Part shown: piece after piece, positions 52,493 to 63,843 of the stretch
Layout: every line of letters begins with the position of its first letter
Position numbering within the stretch: the stretch's first letter is position 1
Source of the DNA: Aphrocallistes beatrix
Lineage: Eukaryota > Porifera > Hexactinellida > Sceptrulophora > Aphrocallistidae
Direction of reading: 5' to 3'
DNA: 64,000 nucleotides
NCBI GenBank assembly: GCA_963281255.1
Contig: OY725490.1
Coordinates: 992,001-1,056,000 of the forward strand
Notes under the pieces: model-generated
Databases searched by the model: none
What the model was told of the DNA's origin: nothing
The model's input: only the letters and a program-made list of their open reading frames with translations
Position numbers and translations under genes: made by a program

Positions 52493-54571
52493 TCATTGAT
52501 TAGTCTCAAAGAAGTCTATAACAGCATAGTGAGTAGGCGAGAAATTTGGAAAGGGCTTCACTATTTCAGCATTAGAGCAATGGTCTATATCCAAGTAATG
52601 AAGTATGAACTATGGAAAGAAATTGATAGAATAACATAAAGGCTAGAGAGTTCATTTCAGTAGCATTTAAATAATATTGAGATTAGTATTTAGAAGTATT
52701 CGAATTTTATCTGAGTACCAAAGCTTTGTTTCGATTAGTTTTTAGTTAGTACTGTTAGTTAGTAGTTAGTTAGTACTTTTAGTTTGTACTTTTAGTTAGT
52801 AGTTAGTTAGTACTTTTAGTTAGTACTTTTAGTTAGTAGTTAGTTAGTACTTTTAGTTTGTACTTTTAGTTAGTAGTTAGTTAGTACTTTTAGTTAGTAC
52901 TTTTAGTTAGTAGTTAGTTAGTACTTTTAGTTTGTACTTTTAGTTAGTAGTTAGTTAGTACTTTTAGTTTGTAGTTAGTTAGTACTTTTAGTTAGTACTA
53001 CGTGTGTTTTTATTACCTTCTTTATGCGTTCTTCCTCACATGTTGTCATATCATCTTTCTTCACGGGTTCTTCCTCACAAATTATTACCTCATCTTTCTT
53101 CACGGGTTCAGGAATCTCAGGTTTATCTTCTAGCTCCTGATTTTGTTCAGGGTTAGGCAGTTCCTGGAGAGCTTCTCCTTGCTCCTGATTTCTACTAAAG
53201 TAAATATGTTTAAATAGAACTATCAGCTCCCAGCAATATACAATAGTTATTGGATAAGAGGCATGCCTAATTTCCCGGACGGGATGGAATCATCCCGAAA
53301 ATCTAGGTACCTAATTTCCGGGACGGGACGAGTCAAGATGCCTAATCTCCGGGACGGGACAGAAAAGGTACCTAATTTCCGAGACGGGACGAGTCAAGAT
53401 GCCTAATCCCCGGGACGGGACAGAAAAGGCACCTAATTTCCGGGACGGGACGGGTTAAGATACCTAATTTCTGGGATGGGATGCCGTCTCGTCCCGGAAA
53501 TTAGGCATGCCCTTGGATAAGAGATAATTTAGTTCGGTTTGAGATTCCTAGTCGATGATATTCCGTGCTAGTTTTATTGGATATAGTGTTAGATTGGTTA
53601 TAGTGATAATTTAGCCAAAAAATATCTTTCCCGGCATTAGCACTACATATCTCCAATATCTATTGTATATTGGAATATCTCTAATGGAGCATCCGTGCAT
53701 GGGGAGCATATTAACACCTCAAAAATGTGTCTAAATGTAGCACTTAAAGAAGTATTTTAGGGAGGTTTTACCAAAGGGATTTTGGGGGATTTTTAGTTGG
53801 TACTTAAGTAGCTTCCTCGTTCATTTCCTGAAATAAATTCTGTTGCAATTTTTTCTAGCTGGACCCCAAAATTTTAGTGATTGACTGGACTATTAGTGAC
53901 TGCTTGGGAAATATAGTAGAGGCGAACGTAGATATCTTCTTTTGACATTTTCTATCTTCCATAAATGGTTAATTGGTCCGAGACCCCGATTAGAGAGGTT
54001 CCACTGTACCAGATCTTCCAATCAAAATTCATCTTAGCCTCAAAATTAATTCTTCTAGATTATTTTAGATTCAATTGAAACGTACAGCTTTTAGCTGATT
54101 GCCATACACTTTTTCACGACATTTCTTCATTACGTTCAGATTAGATGGGTAGATTTAAAGCATATTCACTAGTTAGGTTAAATCTTGAAAATCATATTAG
54201 CTAGACATTAATTTAATTTTATTTGATAGGGAATACCTTACTTTCTATTCGTGATAATATAATATGTACCATTAATACTATATCCATAAGGCTCTTTTCA
54301 GTTATGGAACAATAAAAAAAATATTTGAGATATATTTCCTATACGAGTACACTTACCCTTCCACATTCACTTCTGATTGTGTATGTCCTAAAAAATGGTA
54401 GATCTAATCAGTAGACTAACAACTTAGTAGATATAATGATAAAATCAAACTAACTGCGGTTCTCTTTCCTTTTGCACCAGCAAATAATAACCAATACAAA
54501 CATAACTATGGGAATGATCGGGATAACTAAGAATGCGACTGCTCCCACAACATATATAATGATAATTATAA
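52493..54571 (-). CDS. Divergent receptor membrane/tail module with ITIM/ITSM-like motif (5' exons not found)
   Basis: Four exons with matching phases: 54455-54571 (membrane span, VVGAVAFLVIPIIPIVMFVLVII then CWCKRKENR), 54357-54387, 53017-53194, 52493-52609. The third encodes a charged spacer with an internal repeat (PVKKDE..CEEE, PVKKDD..CEEE). The last reads HYLDIDHCSN, similar to YEYIDLDE of the array tails, and THYAVIDFFETNQ at the end; TxYxxI fits ITSM and ITIM-type consensus. Phase 1 at the membrane exon start equals that of the other receptors, so it should join a stalk or ectodomain exon. None is recognisable upstream apart from a damaged signal-peptide-like stretch near 54690. It may be a relic or use unrecognised exons. 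Confidence 0.6.
52735..53000. repeat. Minisatellite of TTAGTTAGTAC(TT) units
   Basis: About 20 variants of TTAGTTAGTACTTTTAG in an intron of the divergent tail module. Higher-order units of about 70 bp are visible (GTTTGTACTTTTAGTTAGTA recurs). Confidence 0.92.
53260..53512. mobile_element. Palindromic minisatellite-MITE, copy f (largest)
   Basis: Six or so units of CCTAATTTCCGGGACGGGAC between inverted GGCATGCC ends, flanked by the direct repeat TTGGATAAGAG. In an intron of the divergent tail module. Confidence 0.85.
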
Positions 54572-55219
54572 CTGAAGAGAAAATATATTAGAATAATTTT
54601 AAAGTATAAAGTTAAATTATAACTAAGAACATTATAGAAGATCTCTCGCGATTCAAGTTTTCGGGTTTGATTCTAGGATTCTAGATTTTGAATTGTCATT
54701 AGACTAATCTAATTATATTAATCAATATTAAGAGTGATAATGAATGTCCTTATATACGTATATCCCCAATCCCACAATGGGTAATATAATTTTATTTAAT
54801 TCTTGTGTTGCTATTCAAAGACATTCGATCTAAAATTACATCAGACTTCATTTGGGTGATTTACTTGTATATTCGTCCAAAAGATTTAAAATAGAAAATT
54901 TAAAGACAACAAAGTAAATACTACATGGAAAATTGTTATATTTCACATATCTTCAATCGAATCCTGTACATTATATTCTGATTATGCTAACCACCATTAA
55001 AACTTGTCTGTAGAGAAAATTTGGAATATAAGTATTTAGTGCCTACTGCCTACTTTAATTACCTGATATACGATAACCAATAGTATGATTTATTTTATAC
55101 AATAGAATTTTGCAGATAGTCTCTTCCACACAATAAACTAACTGAGTGCATGAACTCAACAAACAAGAATAGTCATGTCTATGTATTCATTTATTTTGTC
55201 TAATGCTTAGATATCTTTT
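54572..55219. other. Upstream region of the divergent tail module
   Basis: No exon recognised. Bases 54680-54720 resemble the 5' part of a signal-peptide exon (inverse of AATTGTCATTAGACTAATCT), but the frame stops after a few codons. Confidence 0.4.
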
Positions 55220-55440
55220 AGAGTTGAATTAGTAGAGGGTAATTCTAAACGTGCCTTAGTATCATTTACCTGTAACCTGATTAGGGAATAGGATAGGAAC
55301 ATGTTCAATTCATATTGTACTTGTACCAAGAACAGATGTTAGTCGGGATTGAAGAGAAAGTAGCAAGAGAAAGAATCAAGTAGGAGAGTGCGAACAACTG
55401 TAACAGTTGATATTAGGAGTTGGAAATGTTGCAAAAGGAA
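55220..55440 (+). pseudogene. Fragment of the coiled-coil/NHL gene
   Basis: Bases 55225-55310 match the 5' flank and 55325-55440 part of the coiled-coil coding region of the gene at 61.0 kb (GTCGGGATTGAAGAGAAAGT; GAGAGTGCGAACAACTG). Frame is broken and the rest is missing. Confidence 0.75.
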
Positions 55441-55642
55441 TTAATTAGGACTATAATTCAATGCAATAAGAATTGGAATTAACTATGTTTCTGTTTAATT
55501 ATTTTTGATTGGTGGGTGAAGTTTTTTTTAAATTTTTATAAATGAACACATTATTCGATCAAAAATATATCGAGGTTAAAATAGCACCATGTACAAAAAT
55601 AACATAAAATCGAAAAAATAGTCTAACCAAAGAATTTATATA

Positions 55643-56612
55643 CAGGGTGGTCCAAAATAGAATGTACCCGATCACGTTTTGACCTGCCCAAACTCCATTT
55701 CTTGTACTAACCAAAAAGCCTTTTTTAAAATATGTCAGATACATCCCCTATGTTCAAGAAAAACACAAATGGACCATCGGGATGAGAACATTCTGTGCGG
55801 TATGGTACATAGAGTACCAGAGCTTCAAGGCCATAATCGATGAATTCCGGACAAAATATAAAACTGACAAAACACCCTATAAATCCTTGATTATTGTGTA
55901 AAACATCTTCTCGGGCTCTCAGAAGCCACACGTTGTGGCAAACAGGCCACTACACTCCAAGATGTGCGGCGTGAACCTTCGGAGAGAGGGAACACCGGCT
56001 CTTTCTACATCGTGGAAAATGGGAAGGCAATAACAAACAACACAGTGGGTGGTACATCGCTGTATAAGAGCTGTTCTGATACGAACTCCGGACTCAGTAT
56101 CCAGAGCTACACAAGAGGATGTGGTTTCAACAAGATGGGGCGACCCCCCACACCGCCAAAGCCTCCTTTGATTGGCTCAAGTGTCTCATTTCAAAAGTCA
56201 TTTCGTCAGCAGGGAGACGTCCATCGGGTGGCCCCCTTACTCTCCCGACCTTAGCCCCCCCAGACTTCTTTCAATGGGGTTATTTGAAGGACAAGATTCA
56301 TAAGAACAAGCCTCGAACACTTGAGCAGCTGAAGATGAATATTATGCAATAAATCAGGGTGATAAGCAAAGATGTTCTGAAGTCAGTTTTCCAGAATTTG
56401 GTGTTGCGACTCAAAAATGTCCAAGAACAGAATGGTGGCCACATCGAGCACCTCCTCTAAAGCCGTAGGATTTCAAGCTATAGACCTGATAGTCACAGGA
56501 TATGTTTACAATTAAGTTACTATCTTAAGTTTATAATCACATTGCTTTGCGATAAATATTACCTGAACAGTAGGGGAAAGATTTTGGGTGCAATCTATTT
56601 TGGACCACCCGG
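55643..56612 (+). mobile_element. Tc1/mariner-superfamily element with decayed transposase
   Basis: Ends CAGGGTGGTCCAAAATAGA and (inverted) CCGGGTGGTCCAAAATAGA, with TA on both sides. Plus-strand frame 56119-56352 reads MWFQQDGATPHTA and FFQWGYLKDKIHKNKPRTLEQ, the second-Asp and third-acid blocks of this superfamily. Frameshifts separate it from the upstream piece (from 55964), and the N-terminal part is missing. Not active. Confidence 0.85.
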
Positions 56613-57168
56613 TATATATATAATGACTTAGTGAAAGCGAGCATTTTAGGTTTAAAATAGTGCTCAATTGAGTGTTGAGTGTGAAAGTGGCTTTTTTTAT
56701 TTCGTGAGGTGAGTACTGATTGATACTTTAGGTTTTTGTAATAACATTGGTGGTATTCCCGAAACTTACTTCGAATTTAGGTCATTTTCCTTCTTCCTAA
56801 ATTTCGTTAGTTAAATTCCTACTCTGCAATATTTAGGTCAAATTCCCACGTCCCAGTTGAGCACTATATACGTACGTCTTTGCTGGGTGTCGCAGAGACT
56901 TTAGGAATCCATAACATATTTTGCTATTACTTAACGGAATTGAAATCAATGATCTGATGTAAACATACATTTATTTAATTAACATCAATATTTACAAACA
57001 CCAGCAATCTAAATGTATTTTTCTAAATAAACAGTAATGCTATAAAAATATATATACATACTAGTATTCTTTGATAAAGAATAAAATCCAAATATACTCT
57101 GATTTAACCTATATAGAGCAAATATTTCTATTTAAAGAAAACAAATATAAGTATGGCCAACAAACAAC
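56613..57168. other. CD225 gene 3' flank
   Basis: AT-rich, no gene recognised. Confidence 0.4.
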
Positions 57169-57711
57169 TTATGATGAAAATAGGACACGGAGGCTACGAC
57201 TTCTGGAATAAATCAAGACAAATATAACTGTTGCAGCTATGCCTAAGATGATAGAAGCAATTCCGAGAGAAGTTGCGATCCAACTGAGCACCTTTGCAGA
57301 ATTGTAGTCTTTGCTTCTGAATTGGCTCTGGGCATACACAGCTACACAGGTAGCACACGCGCCAATGGGAAATGAAAACAGCATAGAGATGGCTGCAAAA
57401 ATGACGATGCGCTTGAAATACTTGGGATTAGTAGAATAAGTGTTCCTCTGTCCTCGGTTTCTGTTGAATCTGTCCTGTTGATTCGATGTAGTAGGTTTGG
57501 ATGTTGGTGCTAGTTCTTGTGTAGGAGGGTACGGTTGCTGGGTAAGGGGCAAAGGTGTTGCATTTTGATTGGTGTAAACAGGAGGAGGATGGGCTCCTGG
57601 TACTTCAGGGAGGTCTGCAGTAGGGTTGGAGGGTTGGACATTTGGGGTATCAACGGGAGGGTAAGGGTAAGGGTAAGTAGTATCAGAATAAGTAGGAGGT
57701 AATTGAGACAT
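57169..57711 (-). CDS. CD225/dispanin family protein (IFITM-like), 180 aa
   Basis: Single exon; ATG at 57711. Residues ~1-95 are proline-rich (PPTYSDTTYPYPYPP contains a PPxY motif for WW-domain or NEDD4-type binding). Two hydrophobic segments follow: FKRIVIFAAISMLFSFPIGA (~100-125) and VLSWIATSLGIASIILGIAA (~145-170), joined by a loop with SQFRSKDYNSAKVL that fits the CD225 pattern (S....GDY..A..S). Known members include IFITM proteins, PRRT and TMEM proteins, which act in membrane fusion or vesicle traffic. Function here is not proven. The double-palmitoylation CC typical of IFITM is not obvious; CATC follows the first segment. Divergently arranged with respect to a duplicated upstream region. 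Confidence 0.8.
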   Translation of the reverse strand: MSQLPPTYSDTTYPYPYPPVDTPNVQPSNPTADLPEVPGAHPPPVYTNQNATPLPLTQQPYPPTQELAPTSKPTTSNQQDRFNRNRGQRNTYSTNPKYFKRIVIFAAISMLFSFPIGACATCVAVYAQSQFRSKDYNSAKVLSWIATSLGIASIILGIAATVIFVLIYSRSRSLRVLFSS

Positions 57712-59224
57712 TTGATTTTACTTTTGGTTTCAAATAAATTTTATGAGGCAAACTTAATTATTTCAAAAAGTTTAATTGTTACAAAGATTGGAGGTATTTA
57801 TACTAAAATACGCTATAGAGCAAAGTTATATTCGTCCATCTCATTGGTCCACATTCCTGTGTTTAGCTTTAAGAACGTAATAAGAATATCAAGGCTGAGT
57901 GTATATTCTGTTTTCAATGATTCATCAATTGACGCAAAGATTGATCCATTATGAGCATATGCTCTGACGAGAAAAGCTCAAGCTAATAAGTAATCAGATT
58001 CAACTGCAAAGTAACTACCTGAAAGTTTATGTCATACAAAGCAGTACACATTGTAGTTAGCCCATTTGATAGTTCACGCGTATACTGCAAGCATTTATGT
58101 AATGTGTTGTAAGCACGTCATCTAGTATCAGCTAACCTAAGCACTACGGTGCTTTCACTTTATTCATCAGTTTAATTTGGATTACGTACTAACGCTAGTG
58201 CAGTGTGCTCATACAGGAGCTTCTATAGTAGAACTAAATTGCTTTCAGTAATTGCAATGGTTTAGTGGGAATATCAAATTACGTTATCAGTGACTATTCT
58301 AAATATAGTATCACAATACAATAATTATTCTTCCCCGAGCTACATCTTTTGAATTTCTATTTTGGGCCTCCATAGAGATTAATACAATACGTAAACCTTG
58401 GTTTTGAAGAACACCAATATTGAATGCATCTTATTAGTTCTTTCTTTTGATGCAGCTCCTGTAAACCCCTGAGAACATATCAGCATGGATCCAGGGAGTA
58501 TATGAATATAAAACAAAGCAAAGATATGAAATATTCCTATAATCCATGAGATCCTCATTCCTCAATCGAATACTGTGTAACTGCCATCAAGCTTGTCTCT
58601 AGAGAAAAGTCTGAATATTTTTAATGTATACTTCCATCTCAAATAAGATAACCAAAGTAATATTGTATTACTGTTTCATGCCGGGGCGATAAAATGTTGT
58701 AGAAGATTGGCCTATGCTTAGTTTTCTATAAAATCAAACTAACAGAGTATTGAACTTCAACAAACAAGAATAGTAATGGCACCATGGATTATCTCATTGG
58801 TCCACATCCTCATGTTTAGCTTTAAGAACGAAATAAGAATGTTCAAGACTGAGTGTATATTCTGTTTTCAATGATTCATCAATTGAGGCAAATATTGACG
58901 AGAAAAGCTCAAGCTAATAAGTAATCAGATTCAACTGCAAAGTAACTACCTGAAAGTTTATGTCATACATAGCAGTACACATTGTAGTTAGCCCATATGA
59001 TTACATTTATGTAATGTGTCGTAAGCACGTCATCTAGTATCAGCTAATCTAAGCACTACGGTGCTTTCACTTTATTCATCAGTTTAATTTGGACTACGTA
59101 CTAATTCTAGTGCATTGTTGCTCATATAGGAGCTTCTATAGTAGAGCTAAATAACTTTCAGTAATTGCAATGGTTTAGTAATAATATTCAATTACGTTAT
59201 CAGTTACTTATTCTAAATATAGTA
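57712..59224. other. CD225 upstream region with a tandem segmental duplication
   Basis: 57838-58360 and 58791-59224 (continuing at 60531-60565 beyond a mariner element) are direct repeats of about 0.5 kb, for example TCATTGGTCCACAT. A SINE 3' end lies at about 58455-58515. No gene. Confidence 0.75.
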
Positions 59225-60530
59225 CGAGGGGTGCCCGATAAGTTTTTAGCCTTGAACATATATTAAGTCATTATTAACGAACCATACATTTTTCTTATAA
59301 CTCGATACTTTACTAACTGACTCTGTAAATCCTAGCTCTCTACTATATATTTTTCTGAAGTTTTGCTACATTTTGTATGATGGCTCAGGCAAATATTACT
59401 GAAAATATTATCCTCACAAAAGAGCAAATTCGGGCAATTATTCTTTTTCAATTTAAAATGGATAAAACAATTGATGATTGTTACCAACAGTTAATACAAG
59501 CTTTCGGTAACGATGTTACATCTCTTGCTACTGTAAAAAACTGGTACAGAGAGTTTAGAAGAGGAAATTTTGACCTTACTGACAAACCTAGACCAGGGTC
59601 GCCGTTGACTGCTTCGACCCCAGAGAACATCAGCGCAATTGAGAAGTTGGTACTTAATGATAAGCACATAACCTATAGACAGATTCAGTACGAGTTGGGT
59701 ATCAGTAATGATGTGATCCAATTCATCCTACACTAAATTCTACACTTAACAAAAGTCTGTGCAAGGTGGATTCCTCATTTGCTCAAACCTGAGCAGAAAG
59801 TAGCCCGAATTGATTGGTGCAAGAAAATGAAGTCAAAATTCAAAAAAGGCACTTCTCCTCTGGTTTCCAAAGTGATTACGGGTGATGAAACATGGATTTA
59901 TCATTATGACCCAGAATCCAAAGAGCAGAGCCGTCAGTGGACTCCAATAGGTGAACCTCCCCCTCAAAAAGTTAGGAAAAGTCAGTATTCTAAGAAGCAA
60001 ATGTATGCAATATTCTTTGATCCTAAAGGTATTCGTGCAGTAGTTGCACTAGAGAGTGGAAAAACAGTCTCTTCAGAATGGTACACCACTAGTTGCCTCC
60101 CAGAACTCATTCAAAATGTTCATAAAATGCGACCAGAAGATGGGACAAGGGGTTTACTGCTGCATCATGATAATGCAAGTTCACATAAGGCCCTGAAAAC
60201 AAGGAAATTTATTGAAGAAACTGGCTTCGAGGAGTTATCTCACCCACCCTACAGCCCAGATTTAGCTCCATGTGACTTCTGGCTCTTTCCTCGTATTAAG
60301 AAGAAGTTGAAGGGGAGGGTTTTCAGCAGCAATGATGAAGTGCGGTCAGCATTATCAGAGGCTTTGGAGGACATCCGAGAAAATGAGTTCGCCGAAGCTT
60401 TTGATAGTTGGTTTTGCAGAATGGACAAGTGTATTAAAGCTGGAGGAGAGTATTTTGAACAATTATAATAATGCATTCTATTATAATGCTGTTTTCGAAT
60501 CAAGGCTAAAAACTTATCGGGCACCCCTCG
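59225..60530 (+). mobile_element. mariner element (DD34D-type), 1.3 kb
   Basis: Ends CGAGGGGTGCCCGATAAGTT and its perfect inverse, TA duplicated (59223-59224, 60531-60532). The paralogous empty site is at 58309-58310. Contains one transposase frame with a single stop. Confidence 0.93.
59377..60468 (+). pseudogene. mariner transposase with one in-frame stop
   Basis: 59377-59736 (N-terminal HTH half: FQFKMDKTIDDCYQ, TVKNWYREFRRG) and 59779-60468 (catalytic half) share the same frame; only TAA at 59734-59736 separates them. Catalytic blocks are intact: TGDETWIYHY (first Asp), HHDNASSHKA (second), PPYSPDLAPCDFWLF (third, Asp 34 residues on). Otherwise full length (about 360 aa) and open. It lies between perfect terminal repeats, so it is a recent, singly disabled copy. 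Confidence 0.9.
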
Positions 60531-60532
60531 TA

Positions 60533-61009
60533 TCACAATACAATAATTATTCTTCACCGAGCTGTATATACCAAGTGTTCAATAAGTTTGAGTAAATAAT
60601 ATTTCCTGAATTAGGATTAAATTCAATTAAGTACGTATATAGGATAAATTACCCAATCAAGATGTTTTGTGGATTTTGAGACAAAAATCCTTGTTTCTTG
60701 AATTATACGTCACAACACATTTTGTATCTTCCGAAATAACGACACATTTCAAAACATTTTTTAGTATTGAACTTCGACAAACAAGAATAGTAATGGTACC
60801 ATGCGTTCATTCATTTTATCAAAGTATTAGATTTCATTCGAGTTGGATTTGGTTGATGTAAACGTGCTTTAGTATCATTTACCTGTAACCTGAGCTGGGA
60901 ATAGGATAGGAACATTCAATTCATATTGTATCTACTCATAATTATAAGAACGAACAAGATTTTGAGTGTAATTCTATTTATTTACTTTCTAGAAATTTAC
61001 AATTATTAA
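60533..61009. other. Upstream region of the coiled-coil/NHL gene
   Basis: Starts with the end of the duplicated CD225 upstream segment. Block 60838-60940 is the 5' flank also found beside the NHL fragment at 55.2 kb, so it may hold the promoter. Confidence 0.45.
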
Positions 61010-62236
61010 ATGGCGACTTGTTTGACAGACGCGCCACAATCCGTAGATTCCATTGAATGCCACATCAACCACTTCTTCGATCAAGTGGTTGCAAGTGTGA
61101 ACCGTCGTAGATTGACACTCATCGCAGAAGCAAATGAAAAGAGACTCGAAATGACTGCGCGTGTCACTCTTCAAGCAAAGAAAGAAGAAGAACTGATGAA
61201 TGTGAAATCAGACATCGAGGCTAAGATAAAGACCAATCAACTCCGAGAGTTGCAAGAACAAATGTTAATCGGGATTGAAGAGAAAGTAGCGGAGATGAGA
61301 CTACTTCATCCCGAGACACGCCTGGTGTTTCAAGGAGAGTGCGAACAACTGCAGCAGTTGATACTAGGAATCGGGAAAGTTGTAGAGGAAGAAGTGTCAG
61401 TCATCACCCGATACCATGACATGAGAAAGGTAGTAGGAGTAGCGAGGAAAGGCCAGAATCCTGGGGAGTTATCCGAACCTAATGCTATCGCAATCGATGA
61501 GCTAACAAATAACATATACGTCACAGAATACGCTCCCGCTAGAGTGTCGATATTCTCAGAGTCAGGGAAATTCCTAAACACCTTCACGAATCGGCTCATG
61601 GAACATCCATACGGTATCGCTATCCACAGTGACAACGTATATGTGACAGACCTCGGAATACCAGGAGTGTTCCAGTTCAAAATAGAGCTGCCAGATATAC
61701 GTCTTCACTCTGTGATAGCAGGCAATGTATCTGATGATGAAAAGTCTTACTGTCCTCGACAACTCACTGTCTCCACTGATGGAGAAGTCTTTGTAGCTGA
61801 CTGTAGTAACCACAAAATACAAATACTAGATGCGTCCTTATTCTACAAACGCTCCATTAAGCATGACTCCATGCTCTGTCCTATTGACGTTAAACTCAGT
61901 GGGGAGCAGGTGTACGTACTCACTCTCGTATCCGATTCCTGTGTCCATGTTTTCTCTCACGACGGAGTGAAATTACGTTCCTTTATCACAAAAAGTGGAG
62001 TGCAGGGAATTACTGGTGCTTGGTTCTTCTGTCTGGATACAGCTACCAATCTAATCATTAGTGATGGTGAGGCTAACCTCATCAAAGTGTTCTCTCCAGA
62101 TGGAACGCTACTTCACTCGATAGGAGGTTTCCAAGGCGGTCTTCCAAGTCCACAGGGCTTAGCCTTAACTAAAGAAAATAAACTTGTCGTAGTCGCGCCA
62201 TACTGCACATCTATGCTGCAAATATTTTCTGTGTAA
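61010..62236 (+). CDS. Coiled-coil / NHL-repeat protein, 408 aa (TRIM-NHL-like without RING)
   Basis: Single exon; ATG at 61010 follows an AT-rich leader. Residues ~20-135 are helical with IECHINHFFDQVVASVNRRR and long charged heptads, as in the coiled coil of TRIM proteins. Residues ~140-408 form NHL-type beta-propeller repeats: GELSEPNAIAID..NNIYVTEY, HPYGIAIHSDNVYVTD, PRQLTVSTDGEVFVADCSNHKIQI, GGLPSPQGLAL. No RING or B-box. NHL propellers bind protein or RNA; the role here is unknown. The coil resembles that of the phosphatase gene at 25 kb (HI..F..LI..L..RR..LL). No break seen. Confidence 0.85.
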   Translation: MATCLTDAPQSVDSIECHINHFFDQVVASVNRRRLTLIAEANEKRLEMTARVTLQAKKEEELMNVKSDIEAKIKTNQLRELQEQMLIGIEEKVAEMRLLHPETRLVFQGECEQLQQLILGIGKVVEEEVSVITRYHDMRKVVGVARKGQNPGELSEPNAIAIDELTNNIYVTEYAPARVSIFSESGKFLNTFTNRLMEHPYGIAIHSDNVYVTDLGIPGVFQFKIELPDIRLHSVIAGNVSDDEKSYCPRQLTVSTDGEVFVADCSNHKIQILDASLFYKRSIKHDSMLCPIDVKLSGEQVYVLTLVSDSCVHVFSHDGVKLRSFITKSGVQGITGAWFFCLDTATNLIISDGEANLIKVFSPDGTLLHSIGGFQGGLPSPQGLALTKENKLVVVAPYCTSMLQIFSV

Positions 62237-62359
62237 TTTTTTTGTATACCGGTATTTTTTTATTTAGCTAATGCTCATTTAGATACTTTGAGGCTTAGCC
62301 CTATAGCTGTGTTGAATAAAATAATCTGCATAAGCAATTCATCATTACAATGTATAATA

Positions 62360-62893
62360 CGAGGGTTACTCAATATGTTTTGAGCCTAGAGTAGTTGCTT
62401 CCGTTTGATTTTGTTGAAAATTTCTAGGATTATTCACCTACCTATTACGTATTATCTTTGACTTTGAGTTTGGTTTCAATCGGACAAGTTTCTAAAATAT
62501 TGTGATGAAGAAATTGTCTAAGATATTTTGTATTAGCATATATGAAAACACAAACACAAGTGTTGAATTGGGATATCTTTGAACATTTATTTATAGAATC
62601 CCCCCGGATTGTGAATATATCGCATCATTGATAATATTGAATTATCAAAAGTTTGTTCCCAACTATCATTTTTCTATAAAGAGAATAAATAAAATTCCAT
62701 AGGAAATGGCTTGCAAATGTGTCGGAGTCCACAAGGACACTCCATTATATGTGGCATAATATTTTAGAAACTTGTCCAATCTAACTCAAAGCCAAAGATA
62801 CAAGTAATAATAGGTAGATGAATAATCCTAGGAATTTTCAACACAATCAAATGGAAGCAACTACTAGGCTCAAAACATATCGAGTGACCCTCG
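62360..62893. mobile_element. 534-bp mariner-type MITE with ~145-bp inverted repeats
   Basis: Starts CGAGGGTTACTCAATATGTT; the right end inverted reads CGAGGGTCACTCGATATGTT. TA on both sides (62358-62359, 62894-62895). The repeats include GTTGCTTCC and CCTAGGATTATTCA. No ORF. Confidence 0.9.
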
Positions 62894-63171
62894 TAAATAA
62901 AGTAAATGTTGTGTTTAGATTATAAAATGAATTTAAGCGTAATAAGACAATATTATCACTACATCTAATGTTTTAACGAATCTTATAAAATAACTATCTG
63001 AGCAGTAATGTAAGCTATTAGCGATTAATTGATGATCTCTGTGATGAGATTGAGAGCGGAACATCTAATGTAAATTTATAGATTGCTGTGGTGCTACCGT
63101 TGTAGTGTTACAAGAAGTGGCTTTCATTCTGCCGGTGCCACGGTTTTAGAAGTGTTTCGGTTGAACCCAGA

Positions 63172-63843
63172 TCATTTCAAGTTAGCATAGAAAGGAGGTT
63201 TAGTGTTATCTTGTTTGTGTACAGAACTCATAAGAACATAATCATGAGGAGGAGATTGTTGTTGAGTTGGAGAGCTGATGTTACCATTCATCTCATTTAT
63301 ATCTATACATTCGTAAGCATGAGATGGAGCTGGTTTAGGTTTAGATGGAGACTTTAACTGTCTTATCTTTCTTATTAGGAGAATAACAGCAATTATTAAT
63401 ATCAAGTTGATAACTAAACTTATCAAGAATAACATTGCGAAGATAATAGATGTGGGCAGAAATGTTGAAGATGAATCTGAAAGAATAGAAACACGTATAT
63501 TAGACATTATGTACAGTTAGTACACATTTGTTCTTGGAAAGTTATTAATACCAATATTCCTCGCGTCGGAATATTGTATAGTTGTATTTGTAAAAAAAGA
63601 TACATTATTTTCCTTATCTTTTGCCTCGAAGTGTTTATAGCCTCAATTCGAAAGTCTTTTCGAATTTAAGTTAGAGTTACTTTTTGTACAATGTTGAGAT
63701 ATTTTGTACTTACTGATAGAGACAGTATTGCAAGGTACTGCTGTAGTACTCATTTGTGTAGAAAAGGAAGATCTTTCAGTAGATGTAGATGTTGGAATCG
63801 ATAAAGTAATAGGAGTAGATGAAGTGGGTAAAATGGCTGGATT
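63172..63843 (-). CDS. Ig-FN3-FN3 receptor I, 3' exons (rest outside window)
   Basis: Tail and membrane exon 63172-63480 and stalk exon about 63717-63843 match the array; ectodomain exons would lie beyond 64000. The tail reads YECIDINEM (second tyrosine of the usual YEYI replaced by Cys), HDYVLMSSV and terminal FYANLK. The stalk has the usual Ser/Thr-rich composition. It shows that the array continues to the right of the CD225 and NHL genes. Open and phase-compatible. Confidence 0.75.

Noticed and set aside
52735..53000. Interstitial telomere repeat
   Set aside because: The unit TTAGTTAGTAC(TT) is not TTAGGG and lies inside an intron.
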